From positions 38,459,233 through 38,523,232 of the forward strand of contig JAKSZU010000004.1 of the NCBI GenBank assembly GCA_026018925.1: a stretch of 64,000 nucleotides of DNA, in the 5' to 3' direction. The position numbers were made by a program, and so were the translations under genes. The notes under the pieces are model-generated. The model was not told where the DNA came from. It was given only the letters and a program-made list of their open reading frames with translations, and did no database searches. The stretch's first letter is position 1, and every line of letters starts with the position of its first letter. Source of the DNA: Tupaia tana (taxonomy: Eukaryota > Chordata > Mammalia > Scandentia > Tupaiidae). Shown here in pieces: positions 44,960 to 55,868 of this stretch.

Positions 44960-45135
44960 ACAGCACTGTGGGAGTGAACACTGGATCTACGGCCTGACTT
45001 CCAGCTCTGTCTTCACCACCACTGACTTTGAGCAAGTCAATGCCCGTGTGCCTCATTTCCCCACCTACAAAATGGGGAGTGCCCCTGAAGGATTATGGTG
45101 AGAACTATGTTGGAGAATGTTTGCAGCTCTGGAGA
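44960..45135 (+). mobile_element. MIR fragment
   Basis: ACTTCCAGCTCTGTCTTCACC, then TTTGAGCAAGTCAATG, then CATTTCCCCACCTACAAAATGGGG. Sense MIR order. Confidence 0.78.
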
Positions 45136-45800
45136 CATCGCCACTGCTTTCTAGTCTGGTCTATTATGTTTTCATTACAAATTCTGATGTGATGTTATTT
45201 CAAATGGCAAAACAGATGAAAAAGGGCCTCTGACACAGAAAAAAGACCCTGCTGCAGGCATCAAGGTACATGCACCACAAATGGGGACAGTTGAAAGAAA
45301 TGTATCCCTTGTTTTAAGTCTATGGGATGTGTCTGCTACTAAATGTTGGCAGGGATATCAACTTTACAAAGTAATGCTGTATGTGTCAATGAATCAAAAT
45401 TTCAGTCTTGGGCTTCAAAAGTAGAGTAGGAAGCAAAAAGCCTGGCATTGTGCCCACTGGGCAGAGGCTACTATCTCTGGGATCAGTACACCTCAAGAGG
45501 GTGACCTGGCTGACTTGAACCAAGTGGTACCACCCTGAACTCCACCTAGAGATTCACTCTTGGCTAGAAGAGCTGGTCTGGGCTGTTCTTTGGGAGAAAC
45601 TCTCCTACCTGGTCACTGTTCTTGATCCACAGAGATCATCAGGAGATTTAACATTTTGTTTTTAAGTGAAGAGCTATCATTATAAGTACTCAGTTAGCTT
45701 GGGAATAAATTGGGGTGAAAGTATCCTGACAGCCAGTGTGAAATTAAAAAAAAATATACACATACATGTTCTTATTTCATCATGCTTGAAGAGAATATAT
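45136..45800. other. Unique non-coding stretch
   Basis: Nothing recognised. Confidence 0.35.
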
Positions 45801-45815
45801 TTAAAAAGTCAGAGT

Positions 45816-46061
45816 AGGGAACAGCAGATGGGGTAATGGTTACATTGCTGGACTCCCACATGGCTGACCACAGTTCAAGTCCTGAACCTGGCAGCTTGAA
45901 ACTCATACCAGGCACATGTACATGCGTGCCCAAAATCCCAAGAGGAGAATGAAGGAGAAGGGACTGTGGTGTGGCCACCCCCCTGGGGGATGATTTCTCC
46001 CTTTCTGTCTCTCCCGTGAATATATGAGGCCTATATCAAAAAATCTCTCTTCAAAAAAAAA
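45816..46061 (+). mobile_element. tRNA-derived SINE, first of two serial insertions
   Basis: Flanked by AAAAAGTCAGAG at 45804-45815 and again after its A tail (near 46059-46070). GGGAACAGCAGATGGGGTAATGG head; the 3' region is degenerate (GTGAATATATGAGGCC). Confidence 0.9.
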
Positions 46062-46080
46062 GTCAGAGTCAGAGTAAAGT

Positions 46081-46319
46081 GGGGCAAGCTGGTGGCATGG
46101 TGATTAAGGATTGCTATATGGCCGACTGCAGTTTGAGTCCTGGATCCAGCAGCTTGAAACTCATGCAGGGCATGTGTGTGTGCATGCTCAAAATCCAAGG
46201 AAGAGAATAGAGAAGGGATTGCAGCCTGGCCGTGGAGTAGTGATTTATCACTTTTCCTCTTTCTGTCTCCAGTGAGTGCACAGGCCCTATGGCAAAAACC
46301 TTAAAAAAAAAAAAAAAAA
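46081..46319 (+). mobile_element. tRNA-derived SINE, second serial insertion
   Basis: GGGGCAAGCTGGTGGCATGGTG head. After the A17 tail it is followed by GTTAGAGTAAG, matching the GTCAGAGTAAAG before it. It has therefore inserted into or beside the duplicated target of the preceding SINE. The palindrome segment is shortened. Confidence 0.88.
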
Positions 46320-46480
46320 GTTAGAGTAAGCAATACATTTAAATATTGCACTCAACATATTTTTTCCCTATTTTTCTACTGAAAGGGCAATGGCAGTTGT
46401 AAAAGTATAACGAGCTTCTCTGGAACTTACCCATATTCCCACCATCCCAGCACTGCTATCTATTTCTGCCTGTTACCTTT

Positions 46481-46737
46481 TTTTTTTGGAGAGGTTTTCA
46501 CTATAGGGCGCATGCGCTTGCCAGACAGAGAGAGACATAGAGACAGAAAGCGAGAAATCACCCCCCCAGGGTGGATGGCCACGCTGCAATCCCTTCTCCT
46601 CCATTCTCCTCTCGGGATCTTGAGCACACACACACACGCGCCCGGCGTGAGTTTTAAGTCACCGGGTCCGGGACCCGAACTGCGGTCAACTACGTGGGAG
46701 TCCAGCGACATAGCCATTACGCTAACTGCTGGTTCCC
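46481..46737 (-). mobile_element. Young tRNA-derived SINE
   Basis: Perfect duplication CCTGTTACCTTT at 46469-46480 and 46738-46749. GCGCATGCGCTTGCC, CACGCGCCCGGCGTGAG and GGACCCGAACTGCGGTC retain many CpGs. Confidence 0.95.
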
Positions 46738-46794
46738 CCTGTTACCTTTGATGAGTATGCATGGTTTAGTACGAGTATGGCTGTAGTTTATATG

Positions 46795-46985
46795 CCATCT
46801 GTATAGAAAAGGCTTTGGAGTTAGACATGTTTAGGACTGAATGTTGAATTGTCAACTAATAAACCACAGTCTTTGGACAGTTTATCTCTAAAGTTTCAAT
46901 TCCCTAAAGTGTAAAATGGATCAATAATAACTTTTGCTTATAGTTGCTATAATGATAAAAAGAGAAAATGTTAGCGTGGTGAAAT
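46795..46985 (+). mobile_element. MIR fragment
   Basis: CTTTGGAGTTAGACATG, then a TCTCTAAAGTTTCAATTCCC and GTGTAAAATGGATCAATAATAAC block. Sense MIR, diverged. Confidence 0.7.
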
Positions 46986-47025
46986 GTTTTTTTAAAATTC
47001 CACTTTAAATTTTAAATATTTTGGG

Positions 47026-47154
47026 GGTTGGCAGGTGGGGTGGTGATTAAGGCGGCTGGACTCCCACATAGCTGACCATGGTTGGAGTCCCAGACCTGGC
47101 AGCTTACTTTCTCACTTTCCTTCTCTTTTGCTGTCTCTCTCTGGTCAACCTCAA

Positions 47155-47155
<1 letters not shown>
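47026..47155 (+). mobile_element. Short centrally deleted tRNA SINE (sense)
   Basis: GGCAGGTGGGGTGGTGATTAAGG head and GTTGGAGTCCCAGACCTGG B box. CAGCTTAC then joins directly to TTTCTCACTTTCC and a TCTCTCTGG tract. The junction is at the same place as in the 18.4- and 36.4-kb short copies. Confidence 0.85.
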
Positions 47156-47199
<44 letters not shown>

Positions 47200-47200
47200 A
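47156..47200. repeat. (CA)n(TA)n microsatellite
   Basis: About 16 CA units then (TA)5, replacing the expected A tail of the preceding short SINE. Confidence 0.9.
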
Positions 47201-47389
47201 AATAAAATAATTACAGTGAATAAAATTAAATAAAAAATTCTTAAAAATTGTAAACATTTTGTATTTATACAAATAAAAATATGTAAACATGTTCACATTG
47301 AAAAGCTATAATTTACTAAATCAATATCTTAATGCTGGACATTAAGTTATCATCAGTTTTTAAAATTACTTTGTGTATGAATGTGCTCT

Positions 47390-47583
47390 ATTGTTTTTGT
47401 TTTGTGGGCAGGTGCTGCTGTGTCTCGATCTTCCTACAGTCTCTCAAGAGGCTGGATCATAGGTCCATTCCACATGCCTAGCTTCTTAGGGAAGGCTGGG
47501 AATTAAACCTGGGCTTCTCATGTAGCTCCAGCCTGCCAAGCAGCAGCACCTAGCACATGCTATAACAACGGAGCCCAATTATT
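47390..47583 (-). mobile_element. Possible second tRNA-like SINE family
   Basis: In minus orientation it reads TAGCATGTGCTAGGTGCTGC (A-box-like), then about 45 nt later GGTTTAATTCCCAGCC (B-box-like), then a unique body ending in GGGCAGG complement and an A-rich end (CAAAACAAAAAC). It shares no body with the main family. Single copy in the window, so tentative. Confidence 0.35.
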
Positions 47584-47597
47584 ATTATTGTATTTAT

Positions 47598-47852
47598 TCG
47601 TTTTTGCCACAGGGCATATGCACTCACTAGAGAGACAGAGAGAGACTGTGTCCTGAGAGGAAAAGTAAGAAATCACACTCCCTGGGGAATGGCCATGTTA
47701 CAATCCCTTCTCCATTCTCCTCCTGGGATTTTGGGCATGCACGCACATGTGCCCAGTATGAGTTTCAAGTTGTCAGCTCTGGGACTCTAACTATGGTTGG
47801 CCATGTGGGAATCCAGGGCCTTAACCACTACGCCACCTTCTGCCAGCCCCCC
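47598..47852 (-). mobile_element. tRNA-derived SINE, old, with small insertion
   Basis: TTTTTGCCACAGGGCATATGC, GAGACAGAGAGAGACTGTGTCCTG (extra ~15 nt), CACTCCCTGGGGAATGG, CAATCCCTTCTCC, then the head complement CACTACGCCACC. Confidence 0.87.
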
Positions 47853-48046
47853 AATATTTGTATTATTATAAACACAATTACATTGGATATCTTTATGCTT
47901 TAACTTTTTCATTCCTTTATCTTATTTATCTAGATTCTTTAAATTCCTAAAAGTAGAATTACTAGCTTTTTGCTTTTATAGGTGTTTTTACTAACATACA
48001 ATGATACCACCAACCAAACAACAAGATAATGGACAGCTTCCGAGAT

Positions 48047-48106
48047 AATGATTTTTTTTTTTGGGGGGGGGGGGCTAGAGGGCATGTACACTTGACAGAG
48101 AGAGAA

Positions 48107-48151
<45 letters not shown>

Positions 48152-48157
48152 GAGGAA
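48047..48157 (-). mobile_element. 5'-truncated SINE with GA expansion
   Basis: T12, then an 11-G run, GAGGGCATGTACACTTGACAGAG, then (GA)n to 48150. Only the 3' tip of the SINE is present; the GAGAGACAG zone has expanded to a pure GA microsatellite. Confidence 0.7.
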
Positions 48158-48239
48158 GTACATCCCATTTTTTATAAGCCTCATGAACTATGGCAGTGTT
48201 TCCTGGCATAGTATTCGGCTTTTGATTACTGTTCAAAAT

Positions 48240-48425
48240 CTAGGTACAGTCACTTGATCCTCCCAGCAACCCCGTGAGTGGGCTGGGGGTTGTAACAACT
48301 CCTATTAAACAGCAGAGAAAACTGAAACCCAGACAGTCAGGCAACTTGGACAGGGTCACGGATTCTTGGAGTTTGCCCAGACCAGATTCTGAGTCCCTCC
48401 TTCTTTGAACCATTAGGTCCCTTGT
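48240..48425 (-). mobile_element. MIR SINE (ancient)
   Basis: TCACTTGATCCTCCCAGCAACCCCGTGAGTGG, then AGAGAAAACTGAAACCCAGACAG, then GGCAACTTGGACAGGGTCACG. Clear. Confidence 0.86.
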
Positions 48426-48699
48426 GAAACAAAGCCTATGAGTTAAAACGAAGAGATTTATTCTGTGTACACCAGATTATGATAAAAGCACCAAATTCAC
48501 ACCATTTCCCACTAGAAAGCTTTTACACAAAGCATCAGAAAACCATGTCTGCTATGCCAGAGGCACTTAAGAAATCATAGTATTATTTTAGTGAACCCAC
48601 TAGAACAATGGCTTACATAATAGACCTTCCTTAGGCAAGTTTTTTATATAGGTAAAATAACTGAAATAACTTAGACCAAAACTAACTTTTACTACTTTT

Positions 48700-48955
48700 T
48701 TAAAAATCTGACCCAAATACCACTTCTTCCATGTATTCTCTCATTCTTTGCTCAATCGACCCACTTTTCTCCCTGAATTTCTACAACCTTTTCCACCTTC
48801 TCTCTCTTATCACAGGTATTTCAGAGTATTTTGCACTTTTTATACTGCAGGCTAAGGTATTACAGGTTCATACCTTATTTGTATATGTATCGCCTGGCTT
48901 CTCTGCCTAGGGGGGCACTCACTTAATGCAGCGGAGAGATGGGGAAGAATTTTAT
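48700..48955 (+). mobile_element. L2 LINE 3' end
   Basis: ACTTCTTCCATGTATTCTCTC, then TCTCTCTTATCACAGGTATTTC, then GCCTAGGGGGGCACTCACTTAATGC. L2-like order, diverged. Confidence 0.55.
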
Positions 48956-49258
48956 ATAGTTAAGAGACAGCAGTAAAAGTAGAGTTGGGTAAAAATAAGA
49001 GCATTAAAGTATAGGTTGCATTACTGAGTCCTCTCTGCTCCACCACTTTTTGTTTTGGCAAGCACACTATCTCTAGACAGTTCGAATGAATTCTTGGGCC
49101 AGCAGTCTGCATTAGCTAAACAATACTAAATAAATTACAGTAAGCAGAATATCCAAACATGTTTCCAACTTGGACAAATTGTATAATTCTGTAGATATAT
49201 CTGTTACACTTTCATTTCTAAATTCTAGTATACTCATTCCTCAACAATTTACTGGATA

Positions 49259-49523
49259 GGGACCAGCAGTTAGCATAATGGCTATGTCGCTGGACTCCCA
49301 TGTAGTCGACCGCGGTTCGCGTCCCGGACCCGGTGGCTTGAAACTCACGCTGGACGCATGTGTGTGCGTGCCCAAGATCCTGGGAGAAGAATGGAGGAGA
49401 AGGGATTGCGGCGTGGCCATCCCCCCTGGGGGGTGATTTCTCGCTTTCTGTTTCTCTGTCTGTCTCTGTCTGTCTGACGAGCGCACGCGCCCTATAGCAT
49501 AAACCTCTCCAAAAAAAAAAAAA
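49259..49523 (+). mobile_element. Young full-length tRNA-derived SINE
   Basis: Perfect duplication AATTTACTGGATA at 49246-49258 and 49524-49536. GTCGACCGCGGTTCGCGTCC and GACGAGCGCACGCGCCC keep nearly all CpGs; C6/G6 palindrome intact. Confidence 0.96.
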
Positions 49524-49565
49524 AATTTACTGGATACTGTATGTGCCTGCACATGCACACATGCA

Positions 49566-49592
49566 CAGGCACACACACACACACACACACAC
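49566..49592. repeat. (CA)n microsatellite
   Basis: About 12 CA units, immediately after the young SINE's right-hand target duplication region. Confidence 0.85.
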
Positions 49593-50160
49593 AAAGCACA
49601 TAGGCACTAATGTCTTGGTCAGCATTTGGGAAAAACTCAAGACAAAAATGTGGAACATCTGTTTCCTACTACCAGGAAAATTCACAGGAAACGATTAATG
49701 TTAACTAGAGAGAAAGAAAAATAATCTGGATCAAATTATGAAACGAAAACACGCAAAGTTCACAATTTAAAACAGTGTAGCCTGTTGAGTCATCAACTCT
49801 TCAGAACCGAGAAGATGTCTCATTTTATGGAAATATTTGCCACTTCTCATTTTATGGAAATGTTTTTATTTCATTTACATACAAATAAGCATAAAACTGT
49901 ATGCCCCCCCCCCCCCTTTATTCTCAAGTCTTCCATCTCCCAACTGATTCTTATATAACCCTTGGTAGTTTGGGTTGGCTATGTTGTGCGTATTTTCATA
50001 ATGTGCCCAGTGCGTTACAGGACAGACTGAGACCTCACTAAACTGGAGAGTGGTCTCTGGATGGAGAGGATGTGGCTCTTTTGAGGAAGATCTAGCATGG
50101 CAGTATGTCCCAGGGAGAACTGGAAGGACAGTGACCAAAAGTTACCAAACAACGCTGAAG
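49593..50160. other. Unique stretch with C homopolymer
   Basis: A C13-14 run at 49903-49916, unusual for AT-rich surroundings. Otherwise nothing recognised. Confidence 0.4.
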
Positions 50161-50164
50161 GGGG

Positions 50165-50640
50165 TTTGTGGTTTGCTGGCTCCTCCACCATCCTGTTGCC
50201 TGGTCCTGGCATGTACCTGGCACTGTAGAAGGTGCTGGGGGCCTAACAGAGAACAAAATATAATCCCTTTCCTTTTATAGTATCCTCAGGAGCCTTCAAT
50301 AAGTCAGACAGACAAGTAATTGTGCAACTCCAGGTCTGGTGGCACATAATCTAATTGTAGTAAGTACAAGAAGCTCTGAGAGCACAGAGGACAGGCCTCT
50401 GTACCAGTCTGGGATCATTATAGAAGGCTTCTAGGAGGAAACGGTGTCAAAGCTAAAATGTGAAGAATGACCAGGGTTAACCAGAAGAGGAAAGGAAGCA
50501 GGAGACAAGGCTGAGGAAACAGCCTGTGCAAAAGGCCTGAGAGCAAGGGAGGTCTGTGGACCTTAGGCTCTGCCAAGAGCTTTGTGTGCCTGGGGCGAGA
50601 GTTCCAGGTTAGAGAGTGGCCTTACTATTTAAAAGGCAGC
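50165..50640 (-). mobile_element. L2-type LINE relic
   Basis: CATGTACCTGGCACTGTAGAAGGTGCTGGGGGCC, then GAAGGCTTCTAGGAGGAAAC, then CTGTGCAAAAGGCCTGAGAGC. Reverse-strand L2-type order. Confidence 0.7.
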
Positions 50641-50974
50641 AGTCAGTCAAAACCCACAGTGGATAACTGCAGTGAGAATGGCAAGGTCAAGAGAATGGAT
50701 GCAGAAATCCTGTCACTCTCACATCAGTAAGAGCAAGGCTAGCACTAACAGGTGACAGAGAAAGCCTTTTAGGTAACAGACCTCTGGAGGCCAAGAAGAC
50801 ACACTGCCTCATGGCTGCATCTTCATCAAGAGCTAATACTGGTCCCAATTCCAATACAAAAAATAAAAGCCAGTTACCCATCTAGACAGTTGGGGACAGT
50901 GAGCGGGCCTTTTCACAAACCTACAAGACTGAATTATCTCCATTTTACAGCTGCTAGTTTTAGAAGTCAGCATT

Positions 50975-51665
50975 TATTGATCTGGTCTGTTCTGTAGGTA
51001 ATAGAAGAAAATAACTGAGTCTGGGTAACTTATAAAAATAGGGTTTATTCAGCTTATGGTTTGGAGGGCCAATGTCTAGGGGCAGCATTTGGTGAAGGTC
51101 TTCTGGCTGCACTACAACACCGTAGAGGGCAGGAGAAAATGCACCTGTGCCCGTATGTCTCTGTTCTGGTTTTATCTCCCCCCTCTTTAAAAACTGACCG
51201 GGAGGACCAGCAGTTGGCATAATGGCTATGTCATTGGACTCCCATGTAGTCAACCATGGTTCGTGTCCTGGACCCAGTGGCTTAAACTCACGCTGGGTGC
51301 ATGTGCGTGCGTGCCCAAGATCCCAAGAGGAGAATGGAGGAGAAGGGATTGCGGTGTGGCCATCCCCCCCCCAGGGGGTGATTTCTCGCTTTCTGTTTCT
51401 CTGCCTCTCTCTGTCTTTCTGGTGAGCACACGTGCCCTATAGCAAAAACCTCTCCCCCGCCCCCCACCGCAAAAAAAAAAAAAAAAAAAGCTGACCAGGA
51501 GTTGATCATAGACGTCTGGTCCTGATGACTTTAATTCTAATGTCCTCCCAAAGGCACAACCTTTTAACACTATCTTCAATTAAGTTTTTACTCTTTTATT
51601 CCCATCATGATCAATTCTCAACATGTGAATCTGGGGGAGAGGGGGCATTCAAACCATAACAATAT
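50975..51665 (-). mobile_element. MaLR-type LTR split by a young SINE
   Basis: AACTGAGTCTGGGTAACTTATAAAAATAGGGTTTATTCAGC on the left and a GGGGGCATTCAAACCATAACA end on the right are the ends of an antisense MaLR LTR, with GGTCCTGATGACTTTAATTC-type wording between. The SINE at 51204-51489 interrupts it. Non-coding relic. Confidence 0.78.
51204..51489 (+). mobile_element. Young tRNA-derived SINE nested in an LTR
   Basis: Near-perfect duplication (AAACTGACCGGGAG and AAAGCTGACCAGGAG). C9/G5 variant of the internal palindrome; a C-rich interruption (CCCCCGCCCCCCACCGC) precedes the A tail. Confidence 0.94.
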
Positions 51666-52153
51666 TCCTTTTAAATCCCTGATCTTGCTTCTGACTAAGG
51701 CGACCAACTCATCTTGCTTGGCTTAGGGCTTTCCAGTTTTAGCACTGAAAGCCCCATGTCCCAGGAAGCCCTCAGTACCATACAAGAGAAGATGGTTGGT
51801 TACCCCACTCCAAGTGTGTGAGGCACAGGAAGCGGGCAACAGGATATGTGGTCCAGGTTTTTGTATGGGAACTGGTTCAAAGTTACTTGTGATGTACAAT
51901 ATCCTCACCTACTCCCTACAAGCAAATTTGGACCCCTTGAGCAATAGAATAGTTTGGGGACTTGACTAGAGATCCTACCTTATTTGTAGTAATTCATCCT
52001 GAATAATCCTTACAAAATAAAAAGCTACCTGATAACCTGGTGATTACTAGCTGTTATGCCATCCTGAAAAATATTTCATAATTCATACTTACAGAAATCA
52101 TAATTAGCCAGAAAAGCAATTTAATTTTGTTGTTTGTTAACTAAGAGTTTCTC
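51666..52153. other. Unique non-coding stretch
   Basis: Nothing recognised. Confidence 0.35.
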
Positions 52154-52168
52154 TTTCAATTTTAACTT

Positions 52169-52400
52169 TTTTTTTTGGAGAGGTTTTTGCTAGAAAGAGA
52201 GACAGAGAGACAGAAAGCGAGAAATCACCCCCCAGGGGAGATGGCCACGCCGCAATCCCCTCTCCTCCATTCTCCTCTCAGGGTCTTGGGCACGCACGCA
52301 CACGCGCCTGGTGTGAGCTTAAGCGGCCGGGTCTGGAACTCGAACCACGGTCGACCACATGAGAGTCCAGCGACACAGCCATTATGCTAACTGCTGGTCC
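52169..52400 (-). mobile_element. Young tRNA-derived SINE with small deletion
   Basis: Perfect duplication TTTCAATTTTAACTT at 52154-52168 and 52401-52415. About 24 nt of the CTATAGGGCGCATGC zone is missing (TTTTTGCTAGAAAGAG), while the rest is CpG-rich. Confidence 0.95.
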
Positions 52401-52589
52401 TTTCAATTTTAACTTGTGACAGTAAGAATTCTAAAGTAAATCAGTCTACTTCCATATAGAGGAGGAACTGTATTTTCACATATCTTCGTGAACCAGCACT
52501 CTTACAGTGCTTCCCCTCATTACAATGGCTTATATCTTTACTACTCAACAGTTAAGAAGGCTTAGAAGATGGGAACACGGTATGGGTCC

Positions 52590-52685
52590 CAATAAATACA
52601 GTCACAGTAGGCTATTACTTAATGGCAGTATTTGACAGGCAGAAGGTGGCCGATAAATCTTTACAGAATGAATGAAGTGGAAAAC
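52590..52685 (+). mobile_element. L2 3' end fragment
   Basis: CCAATAAATACAGTCACAG, then GGTGGCCGATAAATC, then AGAATGAATGAAG. Terminal L2 wording. Confidence 0.5.
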
Positions 52686-54004
52686 TGGGTCAGACAGAAC
52701 TATAGAAAAGACAAATGAGGAGGATGTGGATGAGAAGAAGGCTATACTTGGGCTTTGCAACAGCACTGCTGACCAAGAAAAGAGACCTCAGCCCTGCTGC
52801 ATACAGTTCTTACAAGAGCAAAAGGAAGCAAAAGAGCTTCAAGGGCGTTCCTTTCCTTACAGCAGGGTAAGGGGTAGGATATGGCCTTCAGTTGGCAGAA
52901 GATGCAGAAAAGTCTTCAAGGAGATGAGTACTAAGAGGCCCATCCTTAGTCCTGATTGAAAAGGCATCCTTGCAGGAAGCCCAGAGAATGACATCCCGAC
53001 TAAATGCGCTTTGGTGAGAATCCTGCCTTAGGAATGGATGAAGACAGGAGCTTCAGAATCTCTCTCTGACAAATGACAATGATTACCAACACAGTTTTTG
53101 TTCATTTTCAATGAAAAAAGTATTTCAAAATCCAACCATGTTTTAACAGAGTTATTGGGGAAAAAAAAATAACAACTTTAGTTGAGTTATATTAGCCTTC
53201 GAAAACTAGAGGGAAAAAAAGTAAAGTTTAGCAGCATTTCTCATTGATAATGTATAACTACGCTTCTGTCTAAAAATTCTAGTTTTATTGGAGTATTCAG
53301 TAGGCAACTGAAACTTTGCTGTATGTTGAAAGTTATTACTTTGCCATGAGGCTGAGTTCTTGGATCCAATCCGTCCTTTTGCAGACACTTTCCGCGAGAC
53401 ACTGAGATAGAGTCATTGCAGAAATATTCAGGTTATGTCCGCCACACAGAGTCAGGCAGCACAGAGCAGGATGCAGCAAAGGGCACTGCCCCGAGCCTGG
53501 ATCAAAAAACAAGACCAGGAAGGTTTTGTTTTCACTCTGCCAGACCTTCCGTGTGAATGAGCTTACTCCCCAAGCCTCGGGCTCAGAGGTAAATGAGAAA
53601 TGCTCCTCAGGCGAGGCTGTGAGAGCTTCGGTAAGACCTGTGCATTTACAGATGCACGAAGTGACGTGCTATGAAACAGTCCACCTTGGTTTGGGGACTT
53701 GGACTCCTCTGGATAGTTCTGTCTTCAACTGTAGGCACCAAAACATGGCTGAGGATCGAGAATTTGTCACTGAAAATCAAAGGAGCAGGCAAGACACGGA
53801 GACTCTAAGGACTTGTTCAGCTTTTCCTGTGTCATGGAGCTTATTAAAAAAACAACAAGAAATCCAACTAGGTTCAACATGATCCACTCAAAGCCACAAT
53901 TCATCAGGAAGACAGCACCTAAGGAAACCAGCACATCCAGCCCCACTTACCTGGCCTAGCTTTTCTTACCCACCACTAGCCTCCTGGGCAGAGCCATCTG
54001 TGCT
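52686..54004. other. Unique non-coding stretch
   Basis: Two plus ORFs (95 and 118 codons, from 52672 and 53526) have no recognised domain or exon structure. A minus donor-like CAGGTAAGTGGG at 53946 was examined and rejected, since all frames upstream contain stops. Confidence 0.35.
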
Positions 54005-54024
54005 GCCAGTATTGCAATACTGGC
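54005..54024. repeat. Perfect 20-nt palindrome
   Basis: GCCAGTATTGCAATACTGGC is its own reverse complement. It directly abuts the MITE at 54025. Confidence 0.9.
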
Positions 54025-54095
54025 CTGTTGGGAAAATCATGACACCTTTTTAGTATAGAAAACAGAGAAAAAATACGGCATGACTTTCCCGACAG
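54025..54095. mobile_element. Palindromic MITE, relative of the 38.4-kb copy
   Basis: Termini CTGTTGGGAAAATCATGAC and GCATGACTTTCCCGACAG match as inverted repeats at most positions. About 71 bp with an AT-rich middle, longer than the 54-bp relative. Confidence 0.6.
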
Positions 54096-54599
54096 CCCAT
54101 TATTATTTGCACCTCTCTCCACCAGACATTCGTAGAGATATTCCCATTCTATACCCCTTCTGAACTACACAACCTGCTGTCCATCCTTTGAGGGTTACAT
54201 GAACACAGGCACTACACGGGAGAGAACCAAACAAAAACATGTCATCCAGCATCCCACTGGGAGGGGACTGAAAGGCAGCTCAGAGCGTCTGACAGTGTTC
54301 TGACTGCGAAGCTAGCCTCCCATGTTCAACCCTTCCCTCTGGGAGCTCCTGTTTCTCTGCATTGTGCATTGGCAGCTTGCTCAGAAGGTCCTTTGATTGT
54401 ATGGACCATACTTTATTCTTCTCTGTATGTGTTCCCACAAAAATGGGCTCTTTACTTGACACACCCCAGGTTTCCAATAAATGAAAAAGAAAGCTCTGGA
54501 TGAACCTCTTTCTGTGTAATTGTCTATAACTGAAATGTTCACAGTGGCCAAGGGGAAAGGTAAGGAACAGCTAATTCAGAAATTTGGTTCCTATTTATC

Positions 54600-55775
54600 A
54601 TCCACTGCCAGAGCTAGCTTTTTTCCTGATAAACAGTGTGGATACTGATGATGTAAGAGAGTCTTTCCTAGCCTTTTAAATACATACCCATTCTTGACAA
54701 CCGTAAGAGTTTATCCTCCTTAACCAGATTCGGACAAGCCCTTCCCCGGCTGACTTCATATTTGTTCTGTCTCTCTGGATGAATTCATCCTCTACTCCAA
54801 ATCTGATGACTCAAATCTCTACCTCCAGTTCCAAATTTTTCTTTTAACTCCAGACTTCTTTACCCAACTGACTCCTTACCACCCCCCTAGGGTGCTTTAT
54901 CAGGCATCTCAAACTTAACAATGGCCACAATCAAATTCTTACTAATAGCCCAGACTGCCCTCCTCAGGGGGCTCCCCTTTTAGTGGGATACAACCATGTG
55001 TGCCCTCCTTCCCACCAAAAGCCACATTCACATTTGGCTCCCTTCTCACCAGAGAACCCATGGGCAAATCCGTCTGCCCTGCATTCCAAAGTATTGTCTA
55101 TGTCCAACCACACCTCACATCTCCTGCTGTCACACCTGTCCATGCTGCCAGCACCTCTCGCCTGGATGAGAGGCAAGAAGGCAAGGGGGCCAAAGCCTTA
55201 CACTGATCTCTGGGCTTTAGCCTTGCTCCCCACATTCCCAGTCTGGTCTCTGCTCAGTAGGGTGACTGTCAGTCAGTCGCTTCATCCGCTCCTCAAAACT
55301 CTCCAGTGGCTTCCCACCAAGCTGGACACACCCACTAAAGGCTGCCTCCAGCCCACCAGGCCCTGAGAACAGACCTCAGCTACTCTCTCCAGACACACTG
55401 ACTCCCACTTGCTTTCACGCAGGCCAAGTGAGCCCCAGTCTTTAGGCCTGGATAGGAATTCTTCCTTCTGCTTGCTCTTCACCTCAGACACCACAGACCT
55501 GCATGTCTCGCTGCCTGCCTTTAGGTCTCTGCTGAAGCAGCATCTCAGAAATGCCCTTTTCTCTTCTCCCTTGCCCTGCTTTGCCTGTTTTCACAGTACT
55601 GAACACTTCCTGGCACTCTATTCTCTGTCTATTGAATTACCAGCCCTCTCCTTCACTGCAACGTAAACTCCATGAGAAAAGACACTGTTCACTGCTGCAC
55701 CCTCAGTGCCCGGGGCACGCCACAGCCTAGGCACTGAATACGTTTTGTTGTTGTTACTGAATGAATGTACATTCT
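54600..55775 (+). mobile_element. Long L2 LINE relic with 3' end
   Basis: Runs from CAAATCTCTACCTCCAG and CAGGCATCTCAAACTTAACA, through CTCTCGCCTGGATGAG and CCAGTGGCTTCCCACC, to CTTTAGGTCTCTGCTGAAGC, CTCCATGAGAAAAGAC and GAATACGTTTTG...GAATGAATG. This is the most complete ancient LINE in the window and explains its ORFs of up to 127 codons. Confidence 0.85.
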
Positions 55776-55868
55776 CAACGGGACAGAAATATTTTGCTTC
55801 ACTTGATTTCTTATGTTTATATTATGAAAATAAATACTTTCCCTTTCCTCAAATGAATCATATGATAG

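Noticed and set aside
53937-54024. Minus-strand exon ending at the GTAAGTGGGG donor near 53946
   Set aside because: The donor is good, but all three frames of the segment back to the AACAG acceptor contain stops, and the acceptor tract is MITE sequence.
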